Assembly (NCBI RefSeq): GCF_002355395.1
Contig: NZ_AP017315.1
Location: forward strand, 930,001-994,000
DNA length: 64,000 nucleotides
Direction of reading: 5' to 3'
Source of the DNA: Microcella alkaliphila
GTDB lineage: Bacteria > Actinomycetota > Actinomycetes > Actinomycetales > Microbacteriaceae
Shown: positions 1 through 9,719 of the stretch, in pieces
Numbering within the stretch: position 1 is the stretch's first letter
Layout: each line of letters opens with the position of its first letter
Translations under genes and position numbers: made by a program
The notes under the pieces: generated by a model
Databases searched by the model: none
What the model was told of the DNA's origin: nothing
The model's input: only the letters and a program-made list of their open reading frames with translations

Positions 1-1158
1 GCCCAGGCGATCTCGTGTGACCCCGTGCTGCTCATCGCAGACGAGCCGACTACCGCACTCGACGTGACGGTGCAGGCCGAGATCCTCGAGCTGCTCCGCA
101 GCCTCCGCACGCGCCTCGACTCGGCGATCCTCCTCATCACGCACGACATGGGCGTCGTCGCCGACCTCGCCGACTCGATGATGGTCATGAAGGACGGCCG
201 TGTCGTTGAGCAGGGCACCGCCCTCGACATCTTTACGAAGCCGCAGCACCCCTACACGCAGTCTCTGCTCAGCTCGGTGCCGCACCTCGGCCAGCACTCC
301 ACCGACGAGGGCTCCGCCGTCGCCGAGCGCACCGGACAGGACCCGATCCTGTCGTTCAAGGATGTGGCGATCGAGTACCCCAAGCGCGGCCGCGTGCCGG
401 CCTTCCGTGCCGCCGACGGCATCAACCTTGACGTGTATCCGGGTGAGATCGTGGGCCTCGTGGGCGAGTCGGGCTCGGGTAAGACCACCCTGGGCCGCGC
501 CGCCGTCGGCCTCCTTCCCATCAAGGAGGGCACGCTCATCTCGGCCGGCATCGACATTTCGAAGGCGAACGCCAAAGAGCTGCGCCCCCTCCGCCGCAAA
601 GCTGGCATCGTCTTCCAGGATCCGGGCTCGAGCCTGAACCCGCGCATGCCGATCGGTGAGTCGATCGGTGAGCCGCTGTTCCTTGCCGGCGAGGCGAAGG
701 GCGAGGCGCTGTCGAAGCGCGTCGAAGACCTGCTGACGTCGGTCGAGCTGCCGAAGAGCTACCGCAACCGCTACCCCCACGAGTTGTCGGGCGGTCAGCG
801 GCAACGTGTCGGCATCGCGCGCGCCCTCGCCCTCGCCCCCGACCTGTTGATCGCCGACGAGCCGACGAGCGCGCTGGACGTCTCGGTTCAGGCCCGTTTC
901 CTCGACCTGCTGCAGGATCTCCAGCAGAAGTTGCAGTTCGCCTGCCTGTTCATCAGCCACGACCTCGCGGTCGTCGATATGCTCGCGCACCGCATTGCGG
1001 TCATGCACCGGGGTAAGCTGGTCGAGCAGGGCCCGCGCGATCAGATTCTGCGCAACCCGCAAGACCCATACACTCAGCGCCTCATCGCCGCCGTGCCGCT
1101 TCCCGACCCGGTAGCGCAGCGCGAGCGTCGTGAGAGCCGCCAAGCCACCAAGGACTAA
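1..1158 (+). CDS. Dipeptide/oligopeptide ABC transporter ATP-binding protein, 5' end cut by window
   Basis: The frame is open from base 1, so the true start lies upstream. What remains is the end of a first nucleotide-binding domain (Walker [13 protein letters not shown], then the switch region ITHDMG) followed by a complete second domain with Walker [10 protein letters not shown], signature [15 protein letters not shown], Walker [13 protein letters not shown] and H-loop ISHD. Each domain ends in the [12 protein letters not shown] tail typical of the peptide/nickel (Dpp/Opp) family. Two ATPases fused in one chain are common in actinobacterial peptide importers. The permease and binding-protein genes are presumably upstream, outside the window. 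It would energise uptake of short peptides; the exact substrate is not readable. typA starts 6 nt downstream. Confidence 0.92.
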   Translation, partial: AQAISCDPVLLIADEPTTALDVTVQAEILELLRSLRTRLDSAILLITHDMGVVADLADSMMVMKDGRVVEQGTALDIFTKPQHPYTQSLLSSVPHLGQHSTDEGSAVAERTGQDPILSFKDVAIEYPKRGRVPAFRAADGINLDVYPGEIVGLVGESGSGKTTLGRAAVGLLPIKEGTLISAGIDISKANAKELRPLRRKAGIVFQDPGSSLNPRMPIGESIGEPLFLAGEAKGEALSKRVEDLLTSVELPKSYRNRYPHELSGGQRQRVGIARALALAPDLLIADEPTSALDVSVQARFLDLLQDLQQKLQFACLFISHDLAVVDMLAHRIAVMHRGKLVEQGPRDQILRNPQDPYTQRLIAAVPLPDPVAQRERRESRQATKD

Positions 1159-1163
1159 TTTTT

Positions 1164-3071
1164 ATGGCGCTCGCCACCCGCTCCGACCTGCGTAACGTGG
1201 CGATTGTTGCCCACGTCGACCACGGCAAGACCACCCTGGTCGACGCCATGCTTCGCCAAACCGACTCGTTCGCCGCGCACGCGCACGTCGAAGAGCGCGC
1301 GATGGACTCGAACGACCTCGAGCGCGAAAAGGGCATCACGATCCTCGCCAAGAACACGGCGGTGATTTACACCGGCAAGCACTCGGGGGGCCAAGAGATC
1401 ACGATCAACGTGATCGACACCCCCGGCCACGCCGACTTCGGCGGTGAGGTCGAGCGCGGCCTCAGCATGGTCGATGGCGTCGTCCTGCTGGTTGATGCCA
1501 GCGAAGGGCCCCTACCGCAGACCCGCTTTGTGCTGCGCAAGGCGCTTGCGGCGAAGCTCCCCGTCATCTTGCTCGTCAACAAGACCGACCGGCCGGATGC
1601 GCGCATCGAGGCCGTCGAGGAGGAAACGCACGACCTGTTGCTGGGTCTCGCCAGCGACCTGCAGGACGAGGTGCCCGACCTCGACGTCGATGCCATCCTC
1701 GACCTGCCCGTCATCTACGCCTCCGGCCGTGCCGGCGCGGCGAGCCGTACGCGCCCCGCTGACGGCTCGCTGCCCGACAACGACGACCTTGAGCCCCTGT
1801 TCGAGGCCATCCTCGAGCACATTCCGGCTCCGACGTACGACGACGAGCATCCCCTTCAAGCGCACGTGACGAACCTCGACGCCTCGCCGTTCCTGGGCCG
1901 TATCGCGCTGCTGCGCATCTTCAACGGCACGCTGAAGAAGGGCCAGCAGGTCGCGTGGGTGCGCCACGACGGCAGCCACCAGAACATGCGCATCACCGAG
2001 CTGCTGAAGACGAAGGCGCTCGACCGCTTCCCGGCCGAGTCGGCCATGGCCGGCGACATCGTCGCGATCGCGGGAATCGAAGACATCACGATCGGCGAGA
2101 CCATCGCCGACCCCGAGGATGTTCGCCCGCTTCCGGCGATCACCGTGGACGAGCCGGCTATCTCGATGACGATCGGCACGAACACGAGCCCGCTCGTCGG
2201 CAAGGTGAAGGGCCACAAGCTCACCGCGCGCATGGTGAAGGACCGCCTCGACCGCGAGTTGATCGGTAACGTCTCGATCCGCGTCGTCGACATCGGTCGC
2301 CCCGACGCGTGGGAGGTGCAAGGCCGCGGAGAGCTCGCCCTCGCGATCCTCGTCGAGAACATGCGCCGCGAGGGCTTCGAGCTCACGGTCGGCAAGCCCC
2401 AGGTCGTCACGAAGACGATCGACGGCAAGCTGCACGAGCCGTTCGAGGCACTCACGATCGACGCGCCGGAGGAGTACCTCGGCGCGATCACCCAGCTGCT
2501 CGCCGCCCGCCGCGGCCGCATGGAGGGCATGACGAACCACGGCACCGGCTGGGTGCGCATGGAGTTCCTCGTGCCGAGCCGTGGCCTGATCGGCTTCCGC
2601 ACCGAGTTCCTCACCACCACCCGCGGCACGGGCATCGCCAACGCGATTGCGCACGGCTACGAGCCGTGGGCCGGCTCGATCGTGGCCCGCAACAACGGTT
2701 CGATCGTCGCCGACCGCCAGGGTGTCGTCACCACCAACGCGATGATGGCGTTGCAGGAGCGCATGACATTCTTCGTGAAGCCGACCGAAGAGGTCTACGA
2801 GGGCATGGTCGTGGGCGAGAACTCGCGCGCCGACGACATGGACGTCAACATCACGAAAGAGAAGAAGCTCAACAACATTCGCTCGTCGACGGCGGAGGAG
2901 CTTGAGCGTCTCACGCCCCCGCGTCAGCTGACTCTCGAGGAATGCCTAGAGTTCGCGTGCGAAGATGAGTGTGTCGAGGTCACGCCCGAGATCGTGCGCA
3001 TTCGCAAGGTGGAGCTCGACCAGACGTTGCGCGCCCGCGCGACGAGCCGTCTGAAGCGCCAGAACGCCTAA
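1164..3071 (+). CDS. typA: Ribosome-associated GTPase TypA/BipA
   Basis: A 635-residue translational GTPase of the EF-G-like superfamily. G1 is AHVDHGKTT (residues 16-24), followed by [15 protein letters not shown] and NKTD. EF-G-like domains III and V follow, and the C-terminal domain specific to BipA (GTGIAN, NNIRSS region) is present. Length matches the family. TypA binds the 70S ribosome and helps 50S assembly and stress or low-temperature growth. The ATG lies 6 nt after the stop of the ABC ATPase gene, so the two are probably co-transcribed although not functionally related. Confidence 0.97.
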   Translation: MALATRSDLRNVAIVAHVDHGKTTLVDAMLRQTDSFAAHAHVEERAMDSNDLEREKGITILAKNTAVIYTGKHSGGQEITINVIDTPGHADFGGEVERGLSMVDGVVLLVDASEGPLPQTRFVLRKALAAKLPVILLVNKTDRPDARIEAVEEETHDLLLGLASDLQDEVPDLDVDAILDLPVIYASGRAGAASRTRPADGSLPDNDDLEPLFEAILEHIPAPTYDDEHPLQAHVTNLDASPFLGRIALLRIFNGTLKKGQQVAWVRHDGSHQNMRITELLKTKALDRFPAESAMAGDIVAIAGIEDITIGETIADPEDVRPLPAITVDEPAISMTIGTNTSPLVGKVKGHKLTARMVKDRLDRELIGNVSIRVVDIGRPDAWEVQGRGELALAILVENMRREGFELTVGKPQVVTKTIDGKLHEPFEALTIDAPEEYLGAITQLLAARRGRMEGMTNHGTGWVRMEFLVPSRGLIGFRTEFLTTTRGTGIANAIAHGYEPWAGSIVARNNGSIVADRQGVVTTNAMMALQERMTFFVKPTEEVYEGMVVGENSRADDMDVNITKEKKLNNIRSSTAEELERLTPPRQLTLEECLEFACEDECVEVTPEIVRIRKVELDQTLRARATSRLKRQNA

Positions 3072-3093
3072 GTCTCACCCAAAGGAGCCCTCC

Positions 3094-3597
3094 ATGGTCA
3101 CCCGTCATCGTCGTCCTCTTGCCGTCGCCGCACTCGCCGCGACGATCGCGCTGGGCGCGAGCGCCTGCAGCACGGGAACCCCCATCGACAACATTGTCGA
3201 GGGTCTCGTCGGTCAGGAAGTCGAACAGATCACGTCGGGCATCGACGAGGAGATTCGCGGGCTGGTCGGCGATGTGCTGGGCGGGGTTGAGCTGACGACC
3301 GACGGATCCCTCCCGTCGAGCTTCCCGAAGGGCATTCCGCTCGTCGGTCAGGTGCTGGGCGGCGGGGCTGGGCCGGAGGGTTCTGGCTGGGTCGTGCGCA
3401 CACGCCTCGACGAGGCGAGCGCTTTTGCCGGGGCGCAGGGCGCTCTGGAGGACGCCGGGTTCACGGCGAGCGGGGTGTCGAGCGACGCCACGAGCGGCTA
3501 CGGAGCTTTCACCTCGGCCGAGTATCGGGTCGATCTGTCGGTCGCGACCGATGCACAGGGTGAGGTCACGGCGACCTACGTTGTGACACCGCAGTAG
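3094..3597 (+). CDS. Putative lipoprotein of unknown function
   Basis: 167 residues. The N-terminus has a basic start, a hydrophobic stretch and a cysteine in the context ALGASAC (about residue 27), which resembles a lipobox, so it is probably a secreted lipoprotein. The mature part is rich in Gly, Asp and Glu, ends in a short beta-rich region (TATYVVTPQ), and shows no recognised domain. The ATG is preceded by AAAGGAG, a clear Shine-Dalgarno sequence. It follows typA by 22 nt and may share its transcript. Function unknown. Confidence 0.75.
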   Translation: MVTRHRRPLAVAALAATIALGASACSTGTPIDNIVEGLVGQEVEQITSGIDEEIRGLVGDVLGGVELTTDGSLPSSFPKGIPLVGQVLGGGAGPEGSGWVVRTRLDEASAFAGAQGALEDAGFTASGVSSDATSGYGAFTSAEYRVDLSVATDAQGEVTATYVVTPQ

Positions 3598-3656
3598 CGA
3601 CTCCGCATATATACGTGTGCATGAAACATCCGGATGCGGGGCGGTAGGCTCTCGCC

Positions 3657-4445
3657 GTGAAGATCGCGCGTTTCGCTACGGCCGAGGTCGCTGACCCTCG
3701 CTACGGAATCCTGGACGACGACGAACTGGTCGTTCTGACCGGTGACCCGATGTTCCACGGGTACGACACGACGGGCGAGCGTGTCCCGCTTGCCGACGCG
3801 CGCATCCTCGCCCCCGTGATCCCGCGGTCAAAGGTGATTTGCGTCGGCATGAACTACGCGGCGCACGCGAAAGAGATGGGCCACGACGGGCTGAAGAACC
3901 CGCTCATCTTCCTGAAGCCGAACACCGCGGTCGTCGGCCCGGGCGATCCGATCGTCATTCCGCCGGTTGATGGGCGCATCGTGCACGAGGGCGAACTCGC
4001 CATCGTCATCGGGTCCGTTGCCAAGCGCGTGAAGCGCGACGACTGGCAGAGCGTCGTGTTCGGCTACACCATCGCGAACGACGTCTCGGCCCGCGACGTA
4101 ATGTTCGCCGACGGCCAGTGGGCGCGCGCGAAGGGCTACGACACCTTCTGCCCGCTCGGCCCGTTCATCGAGACCGACATCGACCCGACGAACCTCGAGA
4201 TCGAGACCTTTGTCGACGGCGAGTTGCGCCGCAAGGGCAACACGGCCGACCTCGTTTTCGGTTTCCCCGAGCTCATCGAGTTCATCTCCGACGTCTGGAC
4301 CCTGCTGCCCGGCGACGTAATTCTCACCGGTACCCCCGACGGGCTGGGCGGCTTCCTCGACGGGCAGACCGTCGACATTCAGATCGAGGGGCTCGGTACC
4401 CTTTCGAATCCGGCGAAGAACCGCGACGATCGCGTGGACGCCTAG
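3657..4445 (+). CDS. Fumarylacetoacetate hydrolase family protein
   Basis: 262 residues with the FAH fold: VICVGMNYAAHAKEMG, FLKPNT, HEGELAIVIG, GYTIANDVSARD, KGYDTFCPLGP and the C-terminal LLPGDVILTGTPDGLG. The E-x-E and D metal ligands of the family are in place. Members cleave or hydrate acylpyruvates or 2-hydroxy-hepta-dienedioates in aromatic catabolism, or decarboxylate oxaloacetate. The substrate cannot be read from sequence. The GTG start has a TAGGCT -10 box ending 8 nt upstream and no ribosome-binding site, suggesting a leaderless mRNA. Confidence 0.92.
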   Translation: MKIARFATAEVADPRYGILDDDELVVLTGDPMFHGYDTTGERVPLADARILAPVIPRSKVICVGMNYAAHAKEMGHDGLKNPLIFLKPNTAVVGPGDPIVIPPVDGRIVHEGELAIVIGSVAKRVKRDDWQSVVFGYTIANDVSARDVMFADGQWARAKGYDTFCPLGPFIETDIDPTNLEIETFVDGELRRKGNTADLVFGFPELIEFISDVWTLLPGDVILTGTPDGLGGFLDGQTVDIQIEGLGTLSNPAKNRDDRVDA

Positions 4446-4460
4446 TCGCATGGTCGTTGT

Positions 4461-4478
4461 GATACCCCATGGGGTATC
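4461..4478. promoter_or_regulatory. Perfect palindrome resembling a CsoR-family operator, in the MFS promoter
   Basis: GATACCCCATGGGGTATC is a perfect 18-bp palindrome lying between a possible -35 (TTGTGA) and a TAGACT -10 box (4489-4494). A GTG follows 7 nt after the -10. The ATACCCC...GGGGTAT form is the known shape of CsoR/RcnR-family operators. A related sequence lies at the promoter of the CsoR-family gene at 20916. Binding is inferred, not shown. Confidence 0.6.
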
Positions 4479-4501
4479 CAGTCCGGCGTAGACTGCGGCT
4501 C

Positions 4502-5800
4502 GTGACCGCTCCTTTCGCCGCCGATACCGAGCTCACGGCGGGCGATGTCGCCAGGCTGCAGCGTCGCGTGCGCGGCACGCTCATGGCCGGGCAGGTGCTC
4601 GCCGGACTCGGCATGGGGTCGACGCTCTCGCTGGGGGCGCTGCTCGCAGCCGACGTGTCGGGCACGCCCGCGCTCAGCGGCATGGCCGCCACCATGGCAA
4701 CCCTGGGCGCCGCACTCGCCGCCGTTCCGCTGGCGCGCCTCGCATCCCGCGCCGGCCGCGCACCCGCATTGGCAACGGGCGCAACGATTGCGGCGGTCGG
4801 CGGGATGCTCGCCATCGTCTCCGCCGGAATCGGCGCCTTTTGGCTGTTGCTCGTCGCGCTCGCCGCCATCGGCGTCGGCACCGCGGTCAACCTCCAGTCC
4901 CGCTTCGCCGCCGCCGACCTCGCGGCCGACGCCACCCGCGGCCGCGACCTCTCCCTCGTCGTCTGGGCAACCACGATCGGCGCGGTCAGCGGCCCGAACC
5001 TGATCGGGCCGGGGGAGAGCCTCGGCGCCGCGCTCGGGCTGCCTCCGCTCTCGGGCGCCTTCGTGTTCACCGCCGTCGCTCAGCTGAGCGCGGCAGTGCT
5101 CTACGTGGTGCTGTTGCGGCCCGACCCTCTGCGGGTCGCCGCGCGCTGGGAGGTGCAGCGCGCCGATGAGGCGGCGCGCGCATCCGGATTGGCGACGGTG
5201 CCCGCGATCGCGACCGGTGATCCCGGTGGCGTGCGCCTGGCGTTCGTCGCTATCGCGCTCAGCCACGCGACCATGGTCGCGGTCATGGCGATGACGCCCG
5301 TACACCTCGCCGACCACGGCGCGAGCCTCGTCATCGTCGGATTCACGATCAGCCTGCACATCGCCGGCATGTACGCGCTCGCGCCCGTGTTCGGCATTCT
5401 GAGCGACCGGATCGGGCGCTGGGCGACGATTCTCATCGGGCAGGTGCTGCTCGTCGCAAGCCTGCTCTCCACCGCCCTCGGCAGCGAGAGCGAGGCCTGG
5501 GTCGTCGTCGGGTTGATCCTGCTCGGACTCGGCTGGAGTGCCGCCACCGTCGCCGGGTCAGCCCTGCTCACCGAGTCGGCGCCGCCCGCCCGCCGCACCA
5601 TCCTGCAGGGGCGCAGCGACCTCGTGATGAGCGCGAGCGGGGCGGCCGCCGGTGCCGTATCCGGTCTCGTACTGACCGCGATCGGCTACTCGGGACTCTC
5701 CTTCGCGGCGCTCGGCCTCGTTGCTGTTGTCGTCGTGCTGCTCATGCTCACTCCGCGCGCCGGGGCGCGGCCGCCCGCCGGTACGCTTGACTCCCGATGA
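4502..5800 (+). CDS. Major facilitator superfamily transporter
   Basis: 432 residues from the GTG at 4502, with about 12 hydrophobic segments and the MFS loop motif [10 protein letters not shown] between segments 8 and 9. I chose this GTG because it is 7 nt after a TAGACT -10 box; the ATG 33 nt upstream sits inside the palindrome at 4461-4478 and would overlap the promoter. Substrate unknown. The CsoR-like palindrome suggests a link to a metal or thiol signal, but that is inference. The last 4 bases overlap the gltX start (ATGA), indicating translational coupling. Confidence 0.88.
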   Translation: MTAPFAADTELTAGDVARLQRRVRGTLMAGQVLAGLGMGSTLSLGALLAADVSGTPALSGMAATMATLGAALAAVPLARLASRAGRAPALATGATIAAVGGMLAIVSAGIGAFWLLLVALAAIGVGTAVNLQSRFAAADLAADATRGRDLSLVVWATTIGAVSGPNLIGPGESLGAALGLPPLSGAFVFTAVAQLSAAVLYVVLLRPDPLRVAARWEVQRADEAARASGLATVPAIATGDPGGVRLAFVAIALSHATMVAVMAMTPVHLADHGASLVIVGFTISLHIAGMYALAPVFGILSDRIGRWATILIGQVLLVASLLSTALGSESEAWVVVGLILLGLGWSAATVAGSALLTESAPPARRTILQGRSDLVMSASGAAAGAVSGLVLTAIGYSGLSFAALGLVAVVVVLLMLTPRAGARPPAGTLDSR

Positions 5801-7296
5801 CCACCCCCGCCTTCACCACCGCCTCCGGCGCCGACGTGCGCGTCCGCTTCTGCCCCTCGCCGACCGGAACGCCCCACGTCGGGCTCATTCGCACGGCCCT
5901 GTTCAACTGGGCGTATGCGCGTCACACGGGGGGCGCCTTCGTGTTCCGCATCGAAGACACCGATGCCGCTCGCGACAGCGAGGAGAGCTACCACCAGGTG
6001 CTCGATGCCCTGCGCTGGCTCGGCCTCGACTGGGACGAGGGCGTCGAGACGGGCGGGCCGCACGGGCCGTACCGTCAGTCGCAGCGCGGGGACATCTATC
6101 GCGGCATCATCGACCAGCTGGTCGAGGCCGGGCACCTCTACGAGAGCTTCATGACGGGAGAGGAGATCGAGCAGAAGAACATCGAGCTCGGCCGCGACCC
6201 GAAGCAGGGCTACGACAACTGGGAGCGCGAGCTCACCGACGAGCAGAAGGCCGCCTACCGCGCCGAGGGCCGCGAGCCCGCGCTGCGCTTGCGCGTGCCC
6301 GACAGCGACCTCAGCTTCGACGACCTGGTCCGCGGGGAGATCACGTTCCCGAAGGGCAGCTTCGTCGACTTCGTCGTCGTGCGCCCGAACGGCGCCCCGC
6401 TCTACACGTTCGTGAACCCCGTCGACGACGCGCTCATGGGCATCACCCACGTGCTGCGCGGAGAAGATCTGCTGTCGTCGACGCCGCGCCAGATCGCGCT
6501 GTACCACGCACTCATTGACATCGGAGTGGCCACCGCGATCCCGCGCTTCGGCCACCTGCCGTACGTCACCGGCGAGGGCAACAAGAAGCTGTCGAAGCGC
6601 GACCCCGAGTCGAACCTGTTCCACCACCGCGACCGCGGCTTCATCCGCGAGGGCCTGCTCAACTACCTCTCGCTGCTCGGCTGGTCGCTCACCCACGACC
6701 GCGACGTCTTCACGATGGACGAGATGGTGGCCGCCTTCGACGTGGCGAACGTGAACCCGAACCCCGCCCGCTTCGACGTGAAGAAGGCCGAGGCGATCAA
6801 CGGCGACCACGTACGGAAGCTGGCGATCGACGATTTCGTCGAGCGCAGCATCCCGTATTGCAGCGGAGCCGGCCTCTTCAACGACGTGCCGCGCCCGAGC
6901 GAGCGCGCGCTGCTCACCCGCGTCGCCCCGCTCGTGCAGGAGCGCGTGACGCTGCTCGGCGAGGTGCCGGGGCTGGTCGCGTTCCTCTTCACCGAGGACG
7001 CCGACCTCGAGATCGAGGCGGATGCACGCGCCTCGCTGGGCGCGGACGCGGCGGCTGTCCTCGACGCCGGAATCACCGCCCTTGAGCCGCTCGACGACTT
7101 CACGCCCGAGCCGATCGAGGCCGCGCTGCGCGCCGCCGTCATCGACGGGCTCGGGCTGAAGCCACGCCTCGCCTTCGGCCCGCTGCGCGTCGCCGTGTCG
7201 GGCCGGCGGGTGAGCCCGCCGCTGTTCGAGTCGATGGAGCTGCTCGGCAAAGACTCGACGCTTGCCCGCCTGCGGGCGCTGCGCGCCTCGCTGTAG
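5797..7296 (+). CDS. gltX: Glutamyl-tRNA synthetase
   Basis: 499-residue class I aminoacyl-tRNA synthetase. The HIGH box appears as HVGL in [15 protein letters not shown] and the second signature is KLSKR (residues 264-268). Length is normal. It attaches glutamate to tRNA-Glu. In actinobacteria, which generally lack GlnRS, it also charges tRNA-Gln, whose Glu is then amidated by GatCAB. It is therefore fitting that a tRNA-Gln gene (9050) and a tRNA-Glu gene (22211) lie nearby. A TACGCT box before the ATG could also give an independent leaderless transcript. Confidence 0.98.
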   Translation: MTTPAFTTASGADVRVRFCPSPTGTPHVGLIRTALFNWAYARHTGGAFVFRIEDTDAARDSEESYHQVLDALRWLGLDWDEGVETGGPHGPYRQSQRGDIYRGIIDQLVEAGHLYESFMTGEEIEQKNIELGRDPKQGYDNWERELTDEQKAAYRAEGREPALRLRVPDSDLSFDDLVRGEITFPKGSFVDFVVVRPNGAPLYTFVNPVDDALMGITHVLRGEDLLSSTPRQIALYHALIDIGVATAIPRFGHLPYVTGEGNKKLSKRDPESNLFHHRDRGFIREGLLNYLSLLGWSLTHDRDVFTMDEMVAAFDVANVNPNPARFDVKKAEAINGDHVRKLAIDDFVERSIPYCSGAGLFNDVPRPSERALLTRVAPLVQERVTLLGEVPGLVAFLFTEDADLEIEADARASLGADAAAVLDAGITALEPLDDFTPEPIEAALRAAVIDGLGLKPRLAFGPLRVAVSGRRVSPPLFESMELLGKDSTLARLRALRASL

Positions 7297-7302
7297 CGCG
7301 GC

Positions 7303-8232
7303 TCAGCGCACGGCGGGCATGCGCCGCACATCGCCGGTTCTCTCGGCGATGGCGACCTGCGCCGGTGGCCGCAGCAGCACCCACGCCGCGGCCATGACGG
7401 CGAGCGACCCCGCGAACAGAATCCAGCCGAGCGGCGACTCGCCGTCGTTGATTCCGGCGTACATCTTGTTGAGGTTGAGGCGTGCGCCCGTGCCGAGCAC
7501 GAGGCCCGTGTGCACGATCGTGAACGCGATGTAGAACCACAGCACGAAGCGGTGGGTTTGGCGCGCCCAGGTGTCTGAGAGCGGGCCGTGGGCGCGCATC
7601 CATTTCTCCGGCCATAGGGGCGACAGTCGCAGCCCGGTGGCGAGGGCGAGCGGGGCGGCGACGACGACCGTCGAGGCGTAGGCGAGCTGTTGCAGCGCGT
7701 TGTATGACACCCAGCTGTCGTTGCGGGGAAGGTCGAGGGACGCGTACTGCAGCGCCCCCGACAGCGCGTTGGGCACGACGGCCCAGTCGGTGGGGATCAG
7801 CCGCATCCAGTGCCCGCTGATGGCGAGCAGCACGACGTAGACGAGGCCGACAGCGAGCCAGCCGACCACGACGACCAGGTGCCACCAGGTGTGGATGCTC
7901 ATCCGCGTCGGGCGGCGCATGTCGCCCTCGCGCACGCGCCGCGTCCAGAACGCGATCGGCCGCGTCTTCGAGCGAATGTGCAGCCCCGAGCTCACGATGA
8001 ACAGCAGGAAGAAGCCGTTCAGGAAGTGGGTCCAGCTGAGCCAGCCGGGGTAGCCCTCGGGCGTGCCGGGCGGGGGAGCGTACGTGCCGGGGTAGCTCGC
8101 GATGAACTGCGCGACGCTGGGGTCGAGGCGCAGCCAGCGGGCGAAGGCGACCATTGCGATGCCGGTGATGAGCGCCGCCGGAATGAGCCAGATCAGCGTG
8201 CGACGACGCGGACGGGCGGGGGCGGTGCTCAC
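7303..8232 (-). CDS. Cytochrome b/b6-type integral membrane protein
   Basis: 309 residues from the GTG at 8232; the longer open frame upstream has no membrane character and I treat it as non-coding. Five or six hydrophobic helices are visible, with candidate haem-ligand histidines in WTHFLNGFF, GLHIRSK, IHTWWH, RQTHRF and IVHTG. This resembles the cytochrome b561/formate-dehydrogenase gamma type of di-haem anchors that pass electrons from a periplasmic oxidoreductase to quinone. No catalytic partner is adjacent. It converges with gltX (6 nt gap) and diverges from the gene at 8305. The haem assignment is inference. Confidence 0.75.
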   Translation of the reverse strand: MSTAPARPRRRTLIWLIPAALITGIAMVAFARWLRLDPSVAQFIASYPGTYAPPPGTPEGYPGWLSWTHFLNGFFLLFIVSSGLHIRSKTRPIAFWTRRVREGDMRRPTRMSIHTWWHLVVVVGWLAVGLVYVVLLAISGHWMRLIPTDWAVVPNALSGALQYASLDLPRNDSWVSYNALQQLAYASTVVVAAPLALATGLRLSPLWPEKWMRAHGPLSDTWARQTHRFVLWFYIAFTIVHTGLVLGTGARLNLNKMYAGINDGESPLGWILFAGSLAVMAAAWVLLRPPAQVAIAERTGDVRRMPAVR

Positions 8233-8304
8233 GGTTCCACCGTACTGCCGACAGGTGGGGAGACGTGGTGCGCGGGCCCCGCCGTGTCTGGCAGAGTTGA
8301 GCGA

Positions 8305-8991
8305 GTGTCTGACCTGAAACCGCACCGCCGCTGGCCCTGGCTGTCGTGGGTGCCCGCAGTCGTGCTGTCGCTCGCCATCGTCGCGGCGGTGCTGGTTGCG
8401 CTGGTCTATGTGCCGCAATTCGCCGACGGCCCGCCACCGCCCGAGCCGGGCCAGGTCGACGACCGCAATTTCTCGCTGTTCACGGAGGAGGGGCTGCAAT
8501 TCGTTGAGAGCGAGCGCGCCCCGCGCATTGATGTCACCGAGCGACCGGTCTCGGCAGAGACCCTCGGCTTGCCTGATGATGGGGCGCTCACGATCGGTCC
8601 GCATCCGACGAATCTCGACTACCGCCTCTCGCTGCTCGTGCGCGGAGAGGCGACGGAAGGTGTGCGGTTCTCGACGGAGAGGTTCACATTGGTGACGGAG
8701 CACGGCGCTCTGACGCGGATCGACATCCAGCCGGCCTCGTTCGAGCCGTGGCGGGGTGGCTACCGGGACGTTCAGGGTTTCGTCGCCGAGCGCGGTGCGC
8801 GTTATGGCTTCGAGGGCCCGACGCAAGACGACCTGCTCGCGCTGGTGATCGAGGCGCAAGAGTCGGGCGAGCCTGGCGTCATCGTGACCGAGGAGGGGAC
8901 GGCCACGGGCTTGCCCGTCGCCTCGGAGATCATCTGCTCCGGCTCGGCGTTCTGCACGGCCACGTTCATCGTCACCTTGCCGGTAGGGTAA
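8305..8991 (+). CDS. Membrane-anchored protein of unknown function
   Basis: 228 residues from the GTG at 8305 (VSDLKPHRRW). A basic N-terminus is followed by one transmembrane helix (about residues 12-37), then an acidic proline-rich linker (PPPPEPG) and a beta-rich extracytoplasmic domain of about 180 residues with two cysteines near the end (ICSGSAFC). No family recognised. It is divergent from the cytochrome b-like gene with 72 bp between them, so the two may share a control region. tRNA-Gln begins 58 nt after the stop. Confidence 0.7.
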   Translation: MSDLKPHRRWPWLSWVPAVVLSLAIVAAVLVALVYVPQFADGPPPPEPGQVDDRNFSLFTEEGLQFVESERAPRIDVTERPVSAETLGLPDDGALTIGPHPTNLDYRLSLLVRGEATEGVRFSTERFTLVTEHGALTRIDIQPASFEPWRGGYRDVQGFVAERGARYGFEGPTQDDLLALVIEAQESGEPGVIVTEEGTATGLPVASEIICSGSAFCTATFIVTLPVG

Positions 8992-9049
8992 ACTCGCTAC
9001 TCGGTTCGCCTCCGGGCGGACCCTCTGGCCCCGCCTCTGGTGGGGACGG

Positions 9050-9121
9050 TGGGGTATGGTGTAATTGGCAACACGGCTGATTCTGGTTCAGTTGTTCTTG
9101 GTTCGAGTCCAGGTACCCCAG
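9050..9121 (+). tRNA. tRNA-Gln (anticodon CTG)
   Basis: Acceptor TGGGGTA pairs with TACCCCA. The anticodon stem GCTGA/TCAGT closes the loop TTCTGGT, giving anticodon CTG. The T-arm GGTTCGAGTCC is canonical. The encoded CCA follows the discriminator G (9122-9124). Its 3' half is the attachment site of the island that runs to 16525, and the integrated copy keeps the tRNA intact. Confidence 0.96.
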
Positions 9122-9122
9122 C
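9088..9122. repeat. attL: left 35-bp direct repeat, inside tRNA-Gln
   Basis: Begins TCAGTTGTTCTTGG and ends TACCCCAGC. It is identical over 35 bp to 16491-16525; flanking bases differ on both sides (T versus C to the left, C versus T to the right). It covers the anticodon-stem 3' side, variable loop, T-arm and acceptor 3' strand of tRNA-Gln. Confidence 0.93.
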
Positions 9123-9182
9123 CAGTTGGTTCTTACTCAAACCATGGATAAATGAACTAGAGCCGGAACCAACCTGCAGCGA
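9109..9182 (+). terminator. Rho-independent terminator after tRNA-Gln (end at 9209)
   Basis: AACCTCCCGC (9182-9191) pairs perfectly with GCGGGAGGTT (9198-9207) around a 6-nt loop and is followed by TTTT, so the true span is 9182-9209. It is island DNA and now ends tRNA-Gln transcription in place of the displaced chromosomal terminator at 16534. Confidence 0.6.
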
Positions 9183-9453
9183 ACCTCCCGCCATATCGCG
9201 GGAGGTTTTAGCGTTTTCGGGGCCTTCTGAGGCCGCTGTCGGCCTCGTGGCGAGGTGTTGCCCGTATAGCTCGCGGAGGGCCATATTCACGCCCGTGCGG
9301 GCGGAGATTACGCTCACGCTCTCCTCGTGCACGTATACCTTGAGCTTCTTGAACAAGGCGGTCAGTAGCTGTAGTTCCCAGTGACGTTGTTCATGCTGCC
9401 GTGAGTGAACCGTCCCCGGTTTGATGCCGTTTCCTTTCGAGTCTGGAAGGACA
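9125..9453 (-). other. Left end of the island: terminator, then a possible truncated reading frame
   Basis: No complete gene is seen here. On the minus strand an open frame with reasonable codon bias comes from the IS3 end near 9402 (LQLLTALFKKLKVYVHEE, then TGVNMALRELYGQ) and runs on through antisense tRNA to a stop at 8997. It could be the tail of an island gene cut by the IS3 insertion. I do not recognise it, and the part antisense to the tRNA is certainly not original coding sequence. The rest of the stretch is the terminator at 9182 and the IS3 left end. Confidence 0.3.
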
Positions 9454-9719
9454 ATGTTGATCATGCCCAGGAAGATCCCGAAGGAGACCCGGCAGCGCGC
9501 GATGCGGCTGGTGCTTGATCATCTCGATGAGTATCCGAACCTCACCACCGCCTGTCAGACGGTCGCTTCCCGGCTCGGTTTCGGTGCCGAGTCGCTTCGT
9601 CGTTGGGTGCGCCAGGCGCAGGTCGACGCCGGTGCGCGCGACGGCCTGACCACGAACGATCTGGAGCGCATTCGGAAGCTGGAACGGGAGAATCGTGAGT
9701 TGCGTGAAGCGAATGCGAT

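Noticed and set aside
1512..2654. Long minus-strand frames opposite typA, LeuC, RecG and SMC
   Set aside because: They are antisense shadows created by high GC at third positions; residues are Arg/Ala/Val-rich with no motifs.
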